This document shows, one piece after another, positions 1 through 7,361 of a DNA stretch of 13,673 bases. The DNA comes from Syntrophomonadaceae bacterium (GTDB lineage: Bacteria > Bacillota_D > Dethiobacteria > DTU022 > UBA8154), in assembly GCA_007120815.1 (NCBI GenBank), contig SKMY01000066.1:1-13673 (forward strand). The letters run 5' to 3'. Under the pieces are notes generated by a model that had not been told where the DNA came from, did not search any database, and saw nothing but the letters and a program-made list of their open reading frames with translations. Position numbers and translations under genes: made by a program. Every line of letters starts with the position of its first letter. The stretch's first letter is position 1.

Positions 1-637
1 AATATTCCCTCATCCCCAAAGCGCCGCCTGTACCGGCATAAACGGTAATGTCTCGCCGGGTGCCTTCCCTTGTCTCAGCCCAGCCCTCTTCCAGGGTGAA
101 TACCGCAGAACCTGATTGTTGGAACGCTTTTATCGTGGTAGAAGGGGCACCAAAGTACATCGATCGCTCACCGGCAAGTTCCCGGGGCTCGCTGATCAAC
201 ATCGGCCAGAAACCGCCGCCGGCTTGTATATTCAAGCTCATATGTGAGCCGTAACCTCCGGTCACATTGCTGAGCAACTCCTGGTTGACCCTGAAGGAAA
301 ATGTTTCGTTGGCCCGGATGACACTGGGGGGAGCGCTCCAGGTGTAGATAACGTGCATGTTCTGTGGGGGATCATTGGTTGTCCTTCCCCTTTGAGATGT
401 AGATTTTAATTCAATCCGCCTTTCACTGTGGTTAAGATAGTACGTGTAAAAATTGCTTTCCTGCCAAACACCGATTGGCGTATCGGCATAATCGGTCGCG
501 CCTGTATTGCGGTAACGGGTTTCCACCAGCACCCAGGCATAGTCTTCCGACGCTTCTGCTTTTTCCACTTCAAATAACGCTGTAAAGCTAAACATGATCA
601 ATACGGCAATCAAACCAATCCATATTTTCTTTTGCAC
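1..637 (-). CDS. Secreted protein of unknown function, partial at left edge
   Basis: A continuous minus-strand reading frame of about 212 codons with no stop before the window edge, so the C-terminus is missing. I chose the GTG at 637-635. It is preceded at 9 nt by AGAGAGGG (647-654) and starts a classic signal peptide: MQKKIW, then a hydrophobic run (IGLIAVLIMFSFTALF), then an AEA/SE-type cleavage site near residue 29. The ATG at 595 would cut off the positively charged N-terminus and half of the hydrophobic core. The mature part is rich in Tyr, Thr, Asn and Gly (for example RYRNTGATDYADTP), suggesting a beta-rich exported domain. I recognise no family. The upstream gene on the same strand is the YbaK-like gene, about 100 nt away, so cotranscription is possible. 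Exported localisation is well supported; function is unknown. Confidence 0.75.
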   Translation of the reverse strand, partial: MQKKIWIGLIAVLIMFSFTALFEVEKAEASEDYAWVLVETRYRNTGATDYADTPIGVWQESNFYTYYLNHSERRIELKSTSQRGRTTNDPPQNMHVIYTWSAPPSVIRANETFSFRVNQELLSNVTGGYGSHMSLNIQAGGGFWPMLISEPRELAGERSMYFGAPSTTIKAFQQSGSAVFTLEEGWAETREGTRRDITVYAGTGGALGMREY

Positions 638-739
638 CTTCGCACGCCCTCTCTTAAGTAGAATGTTTTGGCTTAAAAAGTTTGAAAAACGTTACTGTTC
701 CTTCAACGTTGTTGTGTCGTCCCTCCTTTTCAAAATATT

Positions 740-1198
740 TTACTGGCAGACATCCACCCATGTTCCGCCCGTGACCCGCTGAAGCTCGCCGGGGGTCATC
801 CTGGCCATTGCATTGGGGGCACCGGCACCGGAATAGATGTAGTCAAAGGCCTTCAAGGATTCATCGAGATAGATGTCCAGGGGATTTTTCAAACCGAAGG
901 GACAGACACCCCCAACAGGATGCCCGGTTGACTCCGCTATTTCATCGGGCTGGAGCATGCGCGCCCTTTTCTGAAAGGTATCTTTCATTTTTTTATTGTC
1001 GATCCGGGCATCGCCCCGGGTAACGACGAGAATACTTCGGTCTTTTAACGAAAAAGCCAGGGTTTTGGCGATAACCCTTGCTTCGACCCCCAGGGCGCTG
1101 GCCGCTTTTTCAACGGTCGCTGTGCTTTGAGTGAGTTCAATGATCGATCCGTCAAAATTTTTTTCTTCCAGGTCTCGCCTTACGCTTTCAACACCCAT
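740..1198 (-). CDS. YbaK/EbsC-family aminoacyl-tRNA deacylase
   Basis: A 152-residue single-domain protein of the YbaK/ProX editing family. Members hydrolyse mischarged aminoacyl-tRNA in trans in the cytoplasm (Cys-tRNAPro for E. coli YbaK; other mischarged tRNAs for related clades). Visible hallmarks are the Lys in VIAKTL (K45), at the place of the conserved YbaK lysine, the TGHPVGGVCPFG loop (residues 91-102), and the Gly-rich end YIYSGAGAPN that shapes the active-site wall. Length is typical for the family. The ATG start at 1198 has AAGGAGG (1210-1216) 11 nt upstream. A TATAAT on the minus strand at 1231-1236 gives a plausible short leader. The substrate cannot be assigned from sequence alone, so I do not specify Cys-tRNAPro. 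It is divergent from the large sensor gene at 1378. Confidence 0.9.
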   Translation of the reverse strand: MGVESVRRDLEEKNFDGSIIELTQSTATVEKAASALGVEARVIAKTLAFSLKDRSILVVTRGDARIDNKKMKDTFQKRARMLQPDEIAESTGHPVGGVCPFGLKNPLDIYLDESLKAFDYIYSGAGAPNAMARMTPGELQRVTGGTWVDVCQ

Positions 1199-1230
1199 GC
1201 AGGAATGAGCCTCCTTATCAGGTTTTGTAT

Positions 1231-1236
1231 ATTATA
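1231..1236 (-). promoter_or_regulatory. Candidate -10 for the YbaK-like gene
   Basis: Perfect TATAAT on the minus strand, about 33 nt before the ATG. The -35 position at 17 nt spacing reads TTTCCC (1254-1259), only a weak match to TTGACA, so this is a tentative sigma-A promoter. Confidence 0.4.
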
Positions 1237-1332
1237 CCAGATGATTGAATTATGGGAAAGCGGCTTCCTTTTTTGCCAATTTTTGTTCAAAAAGATTCCC
1301 AAAAGCAGGAATTTTGCAGAATAATACCGAAA

Positions 1333-1338
1333 TATAAT
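1333..1338 (+). promoter_or_regulatory. Candidate -10 for the partner-switch operon
   Basis: Perfect TATAAT about 40 nt before the ATG at 1378. No good -35 hexamer is visible at 16-18 nt spacing (AATTTT-like sequence there), so activation by a regulator or another sigma factor is possible. It lies in the divergent intergenic region shared with the YbaK-like gene. Confidence 0.35.
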
Positions 1339-1377
1339 TGTGATATGTTTCAAAGGGGGACAAGGGGGGAGAAATAC

Positions 1378-4095
1378 ATGAAACCAGGACTGGAAAAATA
1401 CCTGCTGCTCGTTGAAAACCTTCCAGACGGTTTTGCTTACCACCAGATAGTAACGGACACTGCCGGCAAACCCGTGGATTATTTTTTTCTCGAAGTCAAT
1501 CCGGCTTTTGAGGACATGACTGGTCTGTCCGATCAAAAAATACGTGGGAAAAGAGTGACAGAAGCTCTCCCCGGAATTGAAAACTCAAAATTTGACTGGA
1601 TCGGTACCTACGGAAATGTAGCCCTTACAGGAGCTCCCACCCGGTTTGAACAGTTTTTTGAACCCCTCGATCGCTGGTATGAAGTGACGGCTTACAGCGA
1701 TGAGCCCGGGTTTTTTGTAACCCTTTTCCGTGATGTGACCGACGTTAAAAAAAAGGAAATCTTGCTGCAGGAAAAGGATGCCATCAACAATGAAATACAG
1801 CACATCGCCAAATTGGGGCGATGGGAGTTGGATCTGCGCAGCAATCATTTGCAATGGTCATGGACCATTTATGAAATCTTTGAGATGGACCCTGCCGGGT
1901 TTGAGGCCACCTATGAGGCATTTCTCGAAACCGTCCATCCAGAAGACCGGGAAAAAGTCAACCAGGCCTACAACCGCTCCCTTGTTGACCGGCAGCCTTA
2001 TAGTATTGAGCACCGCTTGTTGATGAAAGATGGGCGCATCAAGTGGGTTAATGAGCTTTGTCGTACGGAATATGATTCACAGGGCCAGGCTATTCGCTCC
2101 GTTGGAATCGTTCAGGACATCACCGAACGCAAGCAGGTCGAAGAAGCGCTGCGAAAAAGCGAAGAAGACCTATCCATTACCTTAAACTCCATTGGAGACG
2201 GCGTCATTGCGACAGATGAGCATGGGTTGATCGTAAGAATGAATCCCGTGGCAGAAAGGCTGTGCGGCTGGCCTTTTGCAGAAGCAAAAGGCAAACCGCT
2301 AAAAGATATATTTCGAATCATTCACACCGAAACCCGTAAACCTGCAGCCGATCCGGTGGCTCTTGTCATGGAAAAAGGAGAAGTTGTCGGCCTGGCCAAT
2401 CATACGTCTCTTCTGTCAAGAGATGGCAGAGAATACCAGATCGCCGACAGTGCGGCACCCATTACAAATAAAGAAGGGCTAATCCTTGGCGTCGTATTGG
2501 TTTTTTCAGATATTACCGAGGATTATGCTTTGCGTAAAAATTTACAGGAAAGCAGGAACCTTTTACAGGGGGTTTTTAACAGCATTCAAGACGGCATCAG
2601 TGTTGTTGGCAAAGACTTAACCATTAAAACAGTTAACAAGTCTATGGAAGAATGGTACAGTCATGCAAAACCTTTGGCAGGCAAAAAATGCTACGCAGTC
2701 TATCAAAACCGTACCGAGCCCTGCCGACCGTGCTCTTCCATTAAAGCCATGGAGAGCAAAGAAATGTGTGTGGAAATGGTCCCGTTAATGGCCGAAGAGA
2801 AGCAGGTGGGTTGGCTTGAACTGTTTTCTTACCCCCTAATGGACAGTTCGGGCGACGTAGTCGGAGTGGTTGAATTTGTTCGGGACATCACCGCTCGCAG
2901 GCAAGCAGAACAAAAACTTGCCGATCATACCCGGGAGCTTGAGCGGCTTTACCGGGAACTGGACCAGGAGATGGATAAGGCCCGGCAGGTTCACGAACGA
3001 ACGCTTCCCAAATCACTCCCCCAGGTAGAAGGCATTTCCTTCGCCGCTTATTATCAACCGGCGCAAAAACTGGGCGGGGATCTTTATGATATTATTCAAA
3101 AGGACAGCAAGCTTATTTTCTACCTTTCCGACGTTTCCGGTCATGGGCTGGACGGTGCTATGTTGAGTGTTTTTGTCAAGCACACCATAAAAGGATATCT
3201 TTCGTTTATGCCGGAGGATTCCATCAATCCCGCTGAGGCTATTCGCTACCTGGCCGAGCAGTTCACCCGGGAAAATTACCCGGAGGAGTATTTTATCTGT
3301 ATTTTCTTGTGCGTGCTGGATCTGGAGACCATGGAACTGACTTATTCCGGAGCGGGTTTTCAGGACAGACCTCTGGTGCGGATGAACTGCGGTGAACATG
3401 TAAGGCTTTCCAGCAAAGGGCTGTTTATTTCCCCCAACCTGCCTGTTGAAATGCTGAACTATCAGGACAGCCGAATACACCTGACGCCCGGGTCTACCCT
3501 CCTATTTAACACCGACGGACTGTCGGAACAAGCCAGTAACGGTGCATACTACATGGAAAGGCTGCCGGCGGTTTTTCACCAAAATGCGCACCTTTCACCC
3601 CAGCTGATTGTTGAAGCTGTCTGCCAGGACTTTAAAACATTCAACCAGGGCTCCCTGCAAGGCGATGATGATTTTTCCTTCCTGGTGCTGCAGGTTAATT
3701 CGAACAATAAAAGAACACATCGCCTTGTTTTCAGCAGCAGGCTGGACGAGCTGGAAAATTTTTATAAAGAATTAGATGATTTGCTGCCCGGCTTTGAAGA
3801 TGTCGGAACATTTACAACCTGTTTGCACGAGCTGTTCGCCAACGCCCTGGAGCACGGAAACCGCCTGGATCAAAACAAATCCGTCTTCGTTGAAATAACC
3901 GTTGCGGATAGTTACATGCAGGCTATTGTGGAGGACCAGGGGGAGGGTTTCAACTGGCAGGAAAGCATTGACCGACCCCTTGACCTGGAGGGCAACCAGG
4001 AAAGAGGCCGGGGTATCGCCATGACCCGGTTGTGTTGTGATAAGCTATTTTATAATGAAAAGGGTAACCAGGTTACAGTAATCATTTTACGTTAA
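1378..4095 (+). CDS. PAS x4 - PP2C phosphatase - RsbW-like kinase fusion (partner-switch regulator)
   Basis: A 905-residue soluble regulator. The start at 1378 is preceded by AAGGGGGGA (1362-1370) at 7 nt; the frame is open 42 codons further upstream, but that part covers the likely promoter and has no good ribosome site. Domains seen: PAS at about 10-125, 135-253, 262-383 and 393-507, three of them closed by PAC-like DIT endings (DITER, DITED, DITAR); coiled coil 508-545; SpoIIE/RsbU-type PP2C 550-775 with metal-ligand aspartates D568 (GGDLYD), D585 (SDVSGHG), D713 (NTDG) and D763 (GDDD); GHKL kinase domain 780-905 with N-box HELFANALEHGN (N822), DQGEGF (853-858) and RGRGI (876-880). By family knowledge the PP2C should dephosphorylate a STAS antagonist and the kinase phosphorylate one; the two genes 42 nt downstream encode STAS proteins. 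HsbR and SypE combine the same two output domains with a receiver domain instead of PAS. There is no membrane segment. Confidence 0.93.
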   Translation: MKPGLEKYLLLVENLPDGFAYHQIVTDTAGKPVDYFFLEVNPAFEDMTGLSDQKIRGKRVTEALPGIENSKFDWIGTYGNVALTGAPTRFEQFFEPLDRWYEVTAYSDEPGFFVTLFRDVTDVKKKEILLQEKDAINNEIQHIAKLGRWELDLRSNHLQWSWTIYEIFEMDPAGFEATYEAFLETVHPEDREKVNQAYNRSLVDRQPYSIEHRLLMKDGRIKWVNELCRTEYDSQGQAIRSVGIVQDITERKQVEEALRKSEEDLSITLNSIGDGVIATDEHGLIVRMNPVAERLCGWPFAEAKGKPLKDIFRIIHTETRKPAADPVALVMEKGEVVGLANHTSLLSRDGREYQIADSAAPITNKEGLILGVVLVFSDITEDYALRKNLQESRNLLQGVFNSIQDGISVVGKDLTIKTVNKSMEEWYSHAKPLAGKKCYAVYQNRTEPCRPCSSIKAMESKEMCVEMVPLMAEEKQVGWLELFSYPLMDSSGDVVGVVEFVRDITARRQAEQKLADHTRELERLYRELDQEMDKARQVHERTLPKSLPQVEGISFAAYYQPAQKLGGDLYDIIQKDSKLIFYLSDVSGHGLDGAMLSVFVKHTIKGYLSFMPEDSINPAEAIRYLAEQFTRENYPEEYFICIFLCVLDLETMELTYSGAGFQDRPLVRMNCGEHVRLSSKGLFISPNLPVEMLNYQDSRIHLTPGSTLLFNTDGLSEQASNGAYYMERLPAVFHQNAHLSPQLIVEAVCQDFKTFNQGSLQGDDDFSFLVLQVNSNNKRTHRLVFSSRLDELENFYKELDDLLPGFEDVGTFTTCLHELFANALEHGNRLDQNKSVFVEITVADSYMQAIVEDQGEGFNWQESIDRPLDLEGNQERGRGIAMTRLCCDKLFYNEKGNQVTVIILR

Positions 4096-4137
4096 ATGCT
4101 GATCGTTGGTAAACACTGAGAAAGGGGAGGGTCATTT

Positions 4138-4458
4138 GTGAAAGTTGAGCGGCATGAAGAGGTGGGACGTGTTGTCCTGCCGGAGGTTATTAATCTGACA
4201 AATGCATCAGAATTCAAAACAGTCTTGCAGTCCCTCTACGATCAGGGTACCCGTGTCATTCAGTTAGACTGCACACGGTTGGAGATGATCGACAGCGCCG
4301 GGCTGGGAAGCCTTGTTTTATTTCAAAAAAAGTTAAAAGAGCGCGGTGGGGAACTGAAGCTGATTAACGTAAACGAAGGCTATATTAAGCACCTTCTAGA
4401 CATGATTAACTTGCAGCGGGTCATCAGCATCGAATATGTCTCAAAAGAAGGGGCTTGA
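4138..4458 (+). CDS. STAS anti-sigma-factor antagonist (SpoIIAA/RsbV-like), phosphoacceptor intact
   Basis: A 106-residue single STAS domain with a GTG start, preceded by AAAGGGGAGGG (4121-4131). The key motif is CTRLEMIDSAGLG (residues 45-57), where Ser53 matches the phosphorylated serine of SpoIIAA and RsbV. By family knowledge the unphosphorylated form binds an RsbW-like kinase domain or another target, and phosphorylation releases it. The most likely kinase and phosphatase are both in the fusion protein encoded 42 nt upstream. The gene is followed after 4 nt by a second STAS gene whose ribosome site lies inside its last codons, so the two should be translationally coupled. The downstream target is not visible in the window. 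Confidence 0.93.
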   Translation: MKVERHEEVGRVVLPEVINLTNASEFKTVLQSLYDQGTRVIQLDCTRLEMIDSAGLGSLVLFQKKLKERGGELKLINVNEGYIKHLLDMINLQRVISIEYVSKEGA

Positions 4459-4462
4459 ACCT

Positions 4463-4789
4463 ATGGAAACTAAGCGAATCGATAATCAAACTGTGATTGT
4501 TCATTTAAATAAAACCGTTGATGAAGAGGACGCCCCTCAACTAAAGAAATTATTGCTGGGTTTTTATGACGAAGGCGTCCAGCATATTTTTGTGGATTTC
4601 TCTGTAACAGAATTGATTCACAAGACCTGCCTGATGCCGATTATTATCTGTCACAGGCAGCTGATGGAGCGCGGTGGTGAGTTGAAAATTATTCATGTAA
4701 AAGGTAAGTATGTGAAGCATCTTTTTGAGATGCTTGAACTACACCGGGTGGTACCGATAGAAAATAGTGGAAAGCAAGAAAAAAGCTAG
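4463..4789 (+). CDS. Divergent STAS protein lacking the phosphoacceptor serine
   Basis: A 108-residue STAS-fold protein, a tandem paralogue of the preceding gene. Over the last 34 aligned residues (67-100 here, 66-99 there) I count 20 identities, including the shared ERGGELK and KHL segments. At the phosphorylation loop the DSAGLG of the neighbour is replaced by HKTCLM, so Lys54 occupies the serine position and His53 the aspartate position. I chose the ATG at 4463 because AAGAAGGGG (4444-4452) lies about 10 nt upstream. The in-frame ATG at 4436 would overlap the previous gene and has no ribosome site. It probably cannot be switched off by Ser phosphorylation at that site; whether Thr55 substitutes is unknown. 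Possible roles are a constitutive binder, decoy or scaffold. Confidence 0.85.
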   Translation: METKRIDNQTVIVHLNKTVDEEDAPQLKKLLLGFYDEGVQHIFVDFSVTELIHKTCLMPIIICHRQLMERGGELKIIHVKGKYVKHLFEMLELHRVVPIENSGKQEKS

Positions 4790-4890
4790 CGCCAGATTTA
4801 TTAGCCAATGAAAACTTATTGAACACGATTAACAAAAAATAATGAATATTTCTGTTGGCTCAATCAGCATCGGCTTTTTTGTCATCCATG

Positions 4891-4912
4891 AACCCCCTCA
4901 CGGGGGTTTTTT
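4891..4912 (+). terminator. Rho-independent terminator after the STAS genes
   Basis: Stem AACCCCC / GGGGGTT with loop TCAC, followed directly by a T run (GGGGGTTTTTT). It lies about 100 nt after the second STAS stop and should end the partner-switch operon. Confidence 0.9.
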
Positions 4913-5004
4913 GGTTTTCAAATCAAACAAGATTAACTAATTTTCAGACCAATCTGAAAAATGGGGACCTGGAACTAAATTATTGGGGAGCCAAATGGCC
5001 GACA

Positions 5005-5021
5005 ATGGGGAAGTCCCCCAT
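5005..5021. repeat. Short inverted repeat
   Basis: ATGGGG and CCCCAT arms around a 5-nt AAGTC loop, with no clean T run on either side. It could be a protein-binding site, a weak back-up terminator or chance; it lies about 20 nt upstream of the sigma-D-like promoter. Confidence 0.4.
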
Positions 5022-5043
5022 GGTTTTATGATGCATTGTATTT

Positions 5044-5070
5044 TAAACTTCTATATTAAATAGCCATAAT
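5044..5070 (+). promoter_or_regulatory. Candidate sigma-D (flagellar/chemotaxis) promoter before the MCP gene
   Basis: TAAA (5044-5047), 15 nt, GCCATAAT (5063-5070). This resembles the Gram-positive sigma-D (sigma-28) consensus TAAA-N15-GCCGATAA, with the correct spacing and an intact GCC. No good sigma-A pair is evident here. Receptor genes are typical members of this regulon. The region is AT-rich, so a chance match is possible. The transcript would have a leader of about 170 nt. Confidence 0.45.
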
Positions 5071-5249
5071 TCTGAGAGACAAAACGGTCATAGCTTAGTC
5101 GGAGCTCAGGAAATTCAAAAATTATTCAGAACTGAAAAAAAGATGAGATATAAGATAAGAGGGTGTTTAATATGGAGTAATTCCGGTTAAATAAGAATAA
5201 TCTAATTGGCATTCATTGAGTTAATCAAAAAATTTGGGAGGGATTAAAC

Positions 5250-7346
5250 GTGTTCAGAATCAACAGGTTGAGCTTGAAAGTAAAGTTAATCGCGTTGTTT
5301 TTGCTGGTGGGCCTGGTGCCCATGGGAGCCATCGGGCTGCTGTCCTACAACAGGGCCGAGGGGGAAATTCGAAATGAAGCCTACATGAAGCTGGCCTTAT
5401 ATGCGGATATCGCTGATGCCCAGCTGGACGATTACTTCACCGAAAGAGAAGGTGACGCCACTGTCCTGGCCACCACCCGGGACGTCTACCAGAGTTTGAA
5501 TATCCTGCGGGAGGTCGAGGGCGACATCACCGACCCGCGCTGGACCGAGCGACTGGATATCCTGGATGATCTGGCCACCGCGGTGGCCCAGGAATATGGC
5601 TATTCAGATCTTTTCATCACCAACACCGAAGGAGTGGCAGTTTTTGCTATCTCCGATGCGATATGGCATGCTGATCTCTCCGGGCGGGACTACGTGCAGG
5701 GGTCCCTGGACGGCAGCGTGACCTGGTCGGAGCTTTTCTTCTCTAATGTGATCCATGCAAACTGCATGGTGGTTTCCGCGCCTGTAAGGAGTAACGGTCG
5801 TTCCGGTGAGGTTATCGGGACGGTAAACCTGCTGTTCGACCAGCAGATGATCAACAATATCGTCCATGCCGGGATCGGTGAGGTGGGCGAATCAGGAGAT
5901 GCCTACCTGGTTAACGCCGACGGGCTCTTGCTGACGGAAACCCGGTTAGGCGAGTACCGTCAGGATGCCGCCCTGCAGCAGAGCATCAGGACCCAAGCGG
6001 TGGAGCTGCTCTCCGGCCCCATCCGGGAAGGCCGGTGGGATTTTGAAGCGCAAGAGGTCTACCCGGACTACCTGGGTAACCCGGTGCTGGGTGCCCTGGA
6101 GATTACCCGCCTGGGGGACCGGCCCGTGGGCCTCATCGTGGAAATCGACCAGGCTGAGGCCTATGCCGGGGTGACCGCCCTGCGCAACATGATCATCCCC
6201 ATTATCGGTGGTGCAGCCGTCATCGTGGCCGTGATCGCCTACGTTGTCGCCATGACCATCGTGCGCCCCGTGCAGAAGGTCAGCGACCTGACCAAGGTAC
6301 TGGCCACGGGTGACTTCACCGTCCGGGCGGACATCAAGTCGAAAGATGAGATCGGACAGATGGCCGTCAACTTAAACGACACCATTGAAAGCTTAAGCGA
6401 TACCTTGAGGCGGGTCCAGCTGGCTTCCGATAATGTTTCCCACGCCTCCACGGAGATCTCCTCCGGGAACCAGGACCTGTCCCAGCGCACCGAGGAGCAG
6501 GCCTCCTCTTTAGAAGAGGTCTCCTCCACCATCCAGGAAATGACCGCCTCCCTGGAGACCTCCTCGGCCAACGCCGCCGAAGCGGACAACCTCTCCAACG
6601 GCACCATGGAAAGCGTCCACCAGGGCGAAGCCGTGGTCAAGGACATGCAGGAAGCCATGAACGAGATCACCCGGGGCAGCCAGGAGATCTCCGAGATCAT
6701 TTCCACGGTAAACGACATCGCCTTTCAGACCAACCTGTTAGCCCTAAACGCCGCAGTAGAGGCCGCCCGGGCCGGGGAACAGGGCCGGGGATTTGCTGTA
6801 GTGGCCGCCGAGGTCCGCAACTTGGCGGGCCGCTCCGCCGAATCGGCCAAGGAGATCGAGAAGCTGATCAAAGACAGCATCACCCGGGTGGAACGGGGCA
6901 ACAACTTGATGAGCGACACGGAAAAAGTGCTGCAGGAAATCGTGGCCAACACCCAGAAGACCAGCGACGTGGTGGGAGAAATCGCCGCTTCCCTGCAGGA
7001 ACAGTCCACGGCCTCGGGCGAGATCCGCAACGCCATCGAGGAGCTCAACCAGGTAACCCAGCAGAACGCCTCCTTGGTGGAAGAGATCGCCAGCTCCAGC
7101 GAGAACATGAACAGCGAAGCGACAGAACTGTCCCAGCGGGTGGGCTTCTTCAAGCTCTCGGAAAACGGAACCGGCAAAAGCCTGCGCTCCGTGCCGGCCA
7201 AGGAGAAACGCAGAGACGATGAATACAACAACGGGTACGCCCGGCATGTAGAGGATAACAGGCCTAAAAAGGACTACCAGCCCGTAGGAGCCGCAGCGGG
7301 TGGAAACGGTTCGCATATCCGCGAGGAAGACTTTGAGACGTTCTAA
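5250..7346 (+). CDS. Methyl-accepting chemotaxis protein, dCache sensor, DFETF tail
   Basis: A 698-residue transmembrane chemoreceptor with a GTG start behind GGGAGGGA. Layout: TM1 about 11-32; periplasm-side sensor 35-305 that looks like a double Cache domain ([11 protein letters not shown] at 145-155, then a VVSAPVRS strand); TM2 about 314-336; HAMP 337-390; cytoplasmic signalling helices 395-636. The hairpin tip [20 protein letters not shown] (488-507) contacts CheA and CheW. Both helices align with E. coli Tsr without gaps by eye, including a methylation-type [10 protein letters not shown] segment, so I place it in the 36-heptad class. A flexible tail of about 60 residues ends in DFETF (694-698), which resembles the NWETF tether that binds CheR/CheB. 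The gene is much richer in GC than those to its left. The ligand is unknown. cheW follows after 15 nt. Confidence 0.96.
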   Translation: MFRINRLSLKVKLIALFLLVGLVPMGAIGLLSYNRAEGEIRNEAYMKLALYADIADAQLDDYFTEREGDATVLATTRDVYQSLNILREVEGDITDPRWTERLDILDDLATAVAQEYGYSDLFITNTEGVAVFAISDAIWHADLSGRDYVQGSLDGSVTWSELFFSNVIHANCMVVSAPVRSNGRSGEVIGTVNLLFDQQMINNIVHAGIGEVGESGDAYLVNADGLLLTETRLGEYRQDAALQQSIRTQAVELLSGPIREGRWDFEAQEVYPDYLGNPVLGALEITRLGDRPVGLIVEIDQAEAYAGVTALRNMIIPIIGGAAVIVAVIAYVVAMTIVRPVQKVSDLTKVLATGDFTVRADIKSKDEIGQMAVNLNDTIESLSDTLRRVQLASDNVSHASTEISSGNQDLSQRTEEQASSLEEVSSTIQEMTASLETSSANAAEADNLSNGTMESVHQGEAVVKDMQEAMNEITRGSQEISEIISTVNDIAFQTNLLALNAAVEAARAGEQGRGFAVVAAEVRNLAGRSAESAKEIEKLIKDSITRVERGNNLMSDTEKVLQEIVANTQKTSDVVGEIAASLQEQSTASGEIRNAIEELNQVTQQNASLVEEIASSSENMNSEATELSQRVGFFKLSENGTGKSLRSVPAKEKRRDDEYNNGYARHVEDNRPKKDYQPVGAAAGGNGSHIREEDFETF

Positions 7347-7361
7347 AAGGAGGGATGAAAG

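Larger units (their letters stand above)
4790..5249. other. 460-nt AT-rich intergenic region
   Basis: It contains the terminator of the STAS operon (4891-4912), a small hairpin (5005-5021), a candidate sigma-D promoter (5044-5070) and about 170 nt of AT-rich leader before the chemoreceptor gene. I see no tRNA, no riboswitch consensus and no open frame with a ribosome site. A 32-codon ATG frame at 4842 has no Shine-Dalgarno sequence and contains the terminator. Confidence 0.7.

Noticed and set aside
1252..1377. N-terminal extension of the PAS-phosphatase-kinase protein by 42 codons
   Set aside because: No ribosome site before 1252, the stretch contains the TATAAT candidate, and the encoded residues lie before the first PAS domain with no recognisable fold. 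The ATG at 1378 has an excellent AAGGGGGGA.
4842..4940. 32-codon ATG frame after the second STAS gene
   Set aside because: No Shine-Dalgarno sequence, and it contains the operon terminator.
5071..5249. Possible riboswitch (for example c-di-GMP type) in the MCP leader
   Set aside because: An AAAACGGTC stretch and a small AGCT hairpin are present, but I could not find the conserved cores or pairing of a known class.
5604..7316. Long open frames antisense to the chemoreceptor gene
   Set aside because: They mirror the coding bias of the GC-rich MCP gene, show no family motifs or ribosome sites, and overlap a certain gene along their whole length.
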